A stretch of 60,908 nucleotides of DNA from an uncultured Alphaproteobacteria bacterium. GTDB lineage: Bacteria; Pseudomonadota; Alphaproteobacteria; Rs-D84. The stretch's first letter is position 1; each line of letters starts with the position of its first letter. Position numbers and translations under genes: made by a program. This document shows, one piece after another, positions 57,146-60,908 of the stretch. The stretch lies in assembly GCA_904502095.1 (NCBI GenBank), contig CAJGDG010000003.1, positions 1 through 60,908 of the forward strand, in the 5' to 3' direction. The notes under the pieces are model-generated. The model did not search any database. It was not told where the DNA came from and was given only the letters and a program-made list of their open reading frames with translations.

Positions 57146-57352
57146 TTAGAAACCGAAAACCATACGTTGTTTAGATTGACGTTTCTTTTCGTTACGAACG
57201 GCTTCTTCTTTCAAACGTTTGCGTTTAGTAGTTGGTTTTTCAAAACGCTGACGTTCTTTCATTTCGCGGTACAGACCTTCTTTTTGTGATTTGCGTTTTG
57301 CAACACGCAAAGCCTGTTCTACGTTATTATCGCGAACCAAAACTTTTACCAT
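57146..57352 (-). CDS. rpsU: 30S ribosomal protein S21
   Basis: A 68-aa small, very basic ribosomal protein (MVKVLVRDNNVEQALRVAKR onward) that helps base-pair the anti-Shine-Dalgarno region. AGGGGGTGA lies 7 nt before the ATG, a strong ribosome site. It follows tRNA-Ala on the same strand. Confidence 0.97.
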   Translation of the reverse strand: MVKVLVRDNNVEQALRVAKRKSQKEGLYREMKERQRFEKPTTKRKRLKEEAVRNEKKRQSKQRMVFGF

Positions 57353-57394
57353 ATATATTCACCCCCTTTTTGGCGAACTTGTATTTAATCTATT

Positions 57395-57418
57395 TAGAAA
57401 GGGGATTTTCATCCCCCT
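57395..57418 (-). terminator. Terminator-like hairpin after tRNA-Ala
   Basis: GGGGAT, GAAA, ATCCCC, then TTTCT on the minus strand. Confidence 0.55.
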
Positions 57419-57431
57419 TCGCTTTTTGTTT

Positions 57432-57507
57432 TGGTGGAGCTGATCAGGCTCGAACTGACGACCCCCTGCTTGCAAAGCAGGTGCTCTACCAACTGAGCTA
57501 CAACCCC
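57432..57507 (-). tRNA. tRNA-Ala (UGC)
   Basis: Minus-strand cloverleaf: acceptor GGGGTTG/CAGCTCC, D arm with GCTCAGTTGGTAGAGC, anticodon loop TTTGCAA giving UGC, T loop TTCGAGC and encoded CCA. It stands outside any rRNA operon. Confidence 0.95.
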
Positions 57508-57607
57508 AAAACTTTGCACTTTTATTACTAAAAGCGAACTGATTTTATACATTTTATAAACAAATGTCAACAGAAAAAAATAAACCACAAAAAACGAACA
57601 CAAAACA

Positions 57608-57635
57608 TTGACAAATCGAACAGGTTGTCTATAAT
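57608..57635 (+). promoter_or_regulatory. Promoter of the zeta-like kinase gene
   Basis: TTGACA at 57608-57613, a 16-nt spacer and TATAAT at 57630-57635; a 12-nt gap to the ATG with no ribosome site. Confidence 0.7.
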
Positions 57636-57647
57636 ACAACACAACAA

Positions 57648-58841
57648 ATGAGCAAACAACAAAAATATTTTATCACAATTTCTGGTCCAAATGGCGCAGG
57701 GAAAAGCACATTTCATAAATATGTGCTGTCGAACAACCCTTTTTTATCAGACGCAGTATTTTTAAATTACGACGACGAATTTGCGAAACTGCGTGCCATA
57801 CCAGAATATTCTGCGCAATACGAACAAATTGCAACAAATATGGAAAAGCAGATAAACATCGCCAGCACAAGTGCCGCAACAACATTTAAAAAGCAAATGG
57901 AACAAATTGCCGGCAATCTGAACGAACGAATAAATCAACCATCGGAAAACAAAGATTACTGGCACGAACAATACATAATATTTACACACATTCCAACAGG
58001 CTGGGAACACCTGAAAGAAAACCTGAACTCTAAAAAAGACCTGGCAAGAAAACTTGGCGGCAGAACAATTCACGACCGTATAAATACAAAAGCAGAAAAT
58101 AATAATTGGTACATAAATTATAAAAAACTGATTCATAATTTAGAAATACAAAAAACAATTATTACCAATACAGCAAAAAACCAAACAACACAGCTTAACA
58201 AACAACTATCTGTACTTGCGGTTAAAAACATCCGCAACAAAATGAACGCTGCAATTTCAAACAAAAAAAACATAATATATGAAACGGTTAGTTTTGGTAA
58301 AAAATTGCAGACCATTGCACAACAAAACAACTATAATATTTGCGCCATACACATATGTGTATTACACCAAGAAATCAGCATTGCACGTGTTCAACAACGT
58401 GTTCAAAAAGGTGGGCACAATGTACTGCCGGGGCTTATTGTTCGCAGATACAAAGAACATCTAGACTCATTAGCTGACACCTTGTTATCTGGACAATCCG
58501 CAATCGTTGTCGACAATTCTGGCAAAAAACCATATATACCGATCTTTGTTTTATCAAACGGGAAATTTGCAAACATTACACAGTGTCCAGAATACCTGCA
58601 AGAAACACACAAACAAATCTCAGAAAGCCTGCCAGAAAAGCCAATCAAAGAAATATTACACCTGCACAAAGATATTGATGTTAAAAAGATGACCGATGAA
58701 CAACGTGAAAACTTTGGTCAATTTGTCATAACCAAATTATTTGATTTGACACCGCGCACACACCCAGAACACACTACATCTCAAAGCTTCAAAGACAAAC
58801 TACGCATGTATTTCAAAGACATATTTCACAAACAAAAATAA
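57648..58841 (+). CDS. Zeta-toxin-like P-loop kinase
   Basis: A 397-aa protein. Walker A GPNGAGKS at 13-20, then the Zeta-type Asp-containing strand LNYDDE, and in the C-terminal half SIARVQQRVQKGGHNVLPGLIVRRY, the basic segment by which Zeta/PezT toxins bind nucleotide and UDP-sugar. About 150 residues of Lys/Asn/Gln-rich helices (60-210) are inserted between these, not part of known Zeta toxins. The C-terminal 100 residues are unassigned. Composition is strongly AT- and Lys/Asn-rich. No epsilon-like antitoxin gene is adjacent: upstream is tRNA-Ala on the other strand, downstream an exporter. Confidence 0.78.
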   Translation: MSKQQKYFITISGPNGAGKSTFHKYVLSNNPFLSDAVFLNYDDEFAKLRAIPEYSAQYEQIATNMEKQINIASTSAATTFKKQMEQIAGNLNERINQPSENKDYWHEQYIIFTHIPTGWEHLKENLNSKKDLARKLGGRTIHDRINTKAENNNWYINYKKLIHNLEIQKTIITNTAKNQTTQLNKQLSVLAVKNIRNKMNAAISNKKNIIYETVSFGKKLQTIAQQNNYNICAIHICVLHQEISIARVQQRVQKGGHNVLPGLIVRRYKEHLDSLADTLLSGQSAIVVDNSGKKPYIPIFVLSNGKFANITQCPEYLQETHKQISESLPEKPIKEILHLHKDIDVKKMTDEQRENFGQFVITKLFDLTPRTHPEHTTSQSFKDKLRMYFKDIFHKQK

Positions 58842-58851
58842 ACAAAACCCA

Positions 58852-58880
58852 TAGACATTTTGTTTATCAAATTTTATAAT
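58852..58880 (+). promoter_or_regulatory. Promoter of the MsbA-like gene, leaderless
   Basis: TAGACA at 58852-58857, a 17-nt spacer and TATAAT at 58875-58880. The seventh base after it is the A of the ATG at 58887. Confidence 0.7.
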
Positions 58881-58886
58881 ACCCGT

Positions 58887-60692
58887 ATGGCAAGTAAAAT
58901 TAAATCCTTTATCAAGGGCGACCAGAATAACAAACGTGTGAAATGGTCATTATATGGGCGCGTATGGCGCGAAGTTGGCAAACCTTTTTGGAAATGGCTG
59001 GCATTCGGCATAATATTTACAGTTCTGGCCGCTGGGGCCGAGGCATATACCATCACCCTGGTTCAACAGGTTGTGGACAAGGCTTTTATTGGAAAAAGTA
59101 TGACCGCTATATACTGGCTGGGGATTCAAGTTATCATGGCATTTGGCGCCAAAGGCGTATTCACATATGCCAAGGCACTAATTATGTCCAAAGGCGGATT
59201 ACTTGCCAGCGCACGCCTGCAAAACAAGATTTTTTCTCATCTGACCCAAATGAACATATCGCGTTTTTATGGTGACGGTATTGGCAAAAGCCTAAATTAC
59301 TTTACCGTTCAATCAACCGCTGTATTAAATTTAGTCACTAATAACATCATCAAAGTTGTACAAAACGTTGCAACATTGGCAATGACATTGGCACTGATGG
59401 TATATTACGCACCACAAATGTGCCTGGTATTGCTGTTTTTAACCCCCGCGATTGTGATTCCAATGGTATTGATTATGCGCAAACGCCGTAAATTATCGCG
59501 TCAATCATTTGGTATTGCAAACAATGTCACACAACAAATCAACCAAACACTGCAAGGCATTAAAACAGTTCAGGCATTCAGCGCCCAAGAGCGAGAACAA
59601 AAAAATTTCGCACGTGTGATGGACGATTCGATTAATAATGCATATAAAAGCACCCAGGTAAACGCCCTGCGTTCCCCATTGATGGAATTTATGATTTCAA
59701 TCGGCCTGTGCATTGCAATGATTATGGGCGCACACTTTATCGCAGACGGCACAATTACAACCGGTGACTTTACAGCGTTTTTATTAGCACTGACCGCGGC
59801 ATACAAACCCGCAAAAAGCATCACCAGCACAGGCGATACGATTCAGCACGGATTGTTGGCGGCCGAAATATTGTTTGATTTTCTAGACACAAAACCAGAC
59901 ATTATTGACCTGCCCGGCGCCAAAGATATCAAGTCAAAAAAACTGTCTGTATCATTTAACAATGTATCATTTGAATATAACGAAAACGACCCTGTGTTAA
60001 AAAACATCAACCTGACCGTTCCATCAGGCCGCGTTTGTGCCTTGGTTGGTCCATCTGGTGGCGGCAAAACAACATTATTCAACCTGTTGATGCGTTTTTA
60101 CGACCCCCAGACAGGTAAAATTACTATCAACAAAACAGATATAAAAAAATACACGCTAAAATCCCTGCGTGATAATATCGCGGATGTTTCTCAATCTGTA
60201 TTTTTGTTCAATGGCACAATCGCAGACAACATAAAATACGGATGTCCAAACGCCACAGACGAAATGGTTATAGCGGCGGCACAGGCTGCAAACGCAGATG
60301 AATTCATCAACGAATTTCCAAACGGATACGACACAATCGTTGGCGAAGGCGGCGCGTTATTATCAGGCGGTCAAAAACAGCGAATCGCCATTGCACGCGC
60401 AATATTAAAAGACGCCCCTATTCTGTTATTGGACGAAGCGACATCTGCGCTGGACACACACAGCGAAAAGATAATTCAGTCCACATTGAACAAACTGATG
60501 CGTGGCCGCACAACATTTGTGATTGCGCACCGTCTGTCGACAATTTTGGATGCAGATATGATATGCGTAATTAAAAACGGCAAAATTGTTGAAACAGGCA
60601 CCGATTCGGAACTGTATAAATTAAATGGTGAATATCGCAAACTACGCGACATACAATTTAAAACCAAACCAACAAAAAAGACAAAAAAATAA
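58887..60692 (+). CDS. ABC exporter, MsbA-like (fused permease-ATPase)
   Basis: A 601-aa half-transporter that would work as a homodimer. Six membrane helices (about 25-310), then an ATPase with Walker A GPSGGGKTT, Q-loop VSQSVFLFNGTI, signature LSGGQKQRIAIARAI, Walker B ILLLDEATSALD and H-loop IAHRLSTI. Size and QSVFLFNGTIADNI fit the lipid A flippase MsbA and related lipid/peptide exporters. The start at 58887 is set by the promoter; the frame to 58860 would lie upstream of +1. The C-terminus is Lys-rich. Confidence 0.9.
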   Translation: MASKIKSFIKGDQNNKRVKWSLYGRVWREVGKPFWKWLAFGIIFTVLAAGAEAYTITLVQQVVDKAFIGKSMTAIYWLGIQVIMAFGAKGVFTYAKALIMSKGGLLASARLQNKIFSHLTQMNISRFYGDGIGKSLNYFTVQSTAVLNLVTNNIIKVVQNVATLAMTLALMVYYAPQMCLVLLFLTPAIVIPMVLIMRKRRKLSRQSFGIANNVTQQINQTLQGIKTVQAFSAQEREQKNFARVMDDSINNAYKSTQVNALRSPLMEFMISIGLCIAMIMGAHFIADGTITTGDFTAFLLALTAAYKPAKSITSTGDTIQHGLLAAEILFDFLDTKPDIIDLPGAKDIKSKKLSVSFNNVSFEYNENDPVLKNINLTVPSGRVCALVGPSGGGKTTLFNLLMRFYDPQTGKITINKTDIKKYTLKSLRDNIADVSQSVFLFNGTIADNIKYGCPNATDEMVIAAAQAANADEFINEFPNGYDTIVGEGGALLSGGQKQRIAIARAILKDAPILLLDEATSALDTHSEKIIQSTLNKLMRGRTTFVIAHRLSTILDADMICVIKNGKIVETGTDSELYKLNGEYRKLRDIQFKTKPTKKTKK

Positions 60693-60696
60693 CAAA

Positions 60697-60892
60697 CCGT
60701 GATTAGTGCGGAAATTAAATAGAATAATTTAGATAAAAGGAAATCGGGAATCGTAGTGCACAAACGCTACATAAGATTCCCGCATCGCCATACCCCGTGA
60801 TTAGTGCGTAAAATAAATTAGAATAATTTAGATAAAAGGAAATCGGGAATCGTAGTGTACATAACGCTACATGAGATTCCCGATTTACTTTT
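60697..60892. repeat. Tandem 98-bp repeat with a long hairpin in each unit
   Basis: Two units start CCGTGATTAGTGCG at 60697 and 60795. Each holds AATTTAGATAAAAGGAAATC and then a hairpin CGGGAATC-GTAGTG ... CGCTAC-GATTCCCG; in unit 2 the stem extends to 11 bp (AATCGGGAATC/GATTCCCGATT, 60841-60885). Loops differ (GTGCACAAACGC; GTGTACATAACGC) while stems are kept. It may be the first part of a longer array beyond the window, or tandem small RNAs. No coding frame is present. Confidence 0.75.
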
Positions 60893-60908
60893 AGATAAGT
60901 TATTATAA

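Noticed and set aside
60697..60892. CRISPR array
   Set aside because: The repeats are 98 bp and include long flanks, and there are no distinct spacers or cas genes.

Overview
The window reads as a chromosomal segment of a small-genome, host-associated, probably anaerobic Gram-negative bacterium, most likely an alphaproteobacterium. The Gram-negative evidence is LptC/LptB, an MsbA-type exporter, a BamE-like lipoprotein, an OmpA-family protein, several outer-membrane beta-barrels and an autotransporter. A single-chain pyruvate:ferredoxin oxidoreductase (NifJ type) suggests anaerobic metabolism. CarD, a short RNase E/G and the gene neighbourhoods fit uncultured gut alphaproteobacteria, but the exact lineage is an inference.

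Layout. 1-4.4 kb: a structured RNA element on the minus strand, tRNA-Arg, a P2B-type Ca2+ ATPase and an ADP-ribosylglycohydrolase; here the + strand is rich in G and T. At about 4.4-4.9 kb the base skew reverses, and from there to the end the + strand is rich in C and A whichever strand carries the genes. This is the pattern expected at a replication terminus. The switch zone holds a multi-hairpin element and tRNA-Pro. 4.9-11.6 kb: a Cys-motif exported protein, an unknown protein, an overlapping spanin-like gene pair, rho, two coupled exported proteins behind a 190-nt structured leader, and rplM-rpsI. 11.7-24.8 kb: a giant autotransporter, enolase, a small membrane protein, a three-gene envelope operon, tRNA-Leu(AAG) and a 1005-aa Cys-motif exported protein. 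24.8-28.5 kb: two duplicated lipoprotein genes flanking a Cys-rich surface protein, then a cluster of palindromic repeats.

28.5-38.1 kb: pth, a beta-barrel protein, polA, acpS, carD, a Cys-rich secreted protein, a bamE-like gene and nifJ. 38.2-43.6 kb: two tandem ClpP-like proteins, a CtpA protease, a Fic-like plus kinase-like pair, and rph. 43.7-57.5 kb: an MprF-like flippase domain protein, rne with a long leader, rpsD, an OmpA-family lipoprotein, lptC-lptB, a class A penicillin-binding protein, trpS with a possible peptide leader, xerC, a PHP hydrolase, rpsU and tRNA-Ala. 57.6-60.9 kb: a zeta-toxin-like kinase, an MsbA-like exporter and a tandem 98-bp hairpin repeat.

Two themes stand out. 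First, a structured RNA class occurs twice (10-118 and 10403-10572) with the same 15-nt loop and compensating stem changes; the second copy sits between a promoter and a terminator whose 5' arm can pair instead with an upstream hairpin arm, so it looks like a transcription-attenuating leader. Second, many promoters place +1 on or within a few bases of the start codon, so leaderless or near-leaderless mRNAs appear common. All coordinates and starts come from reading the sequence; no homology search was run.
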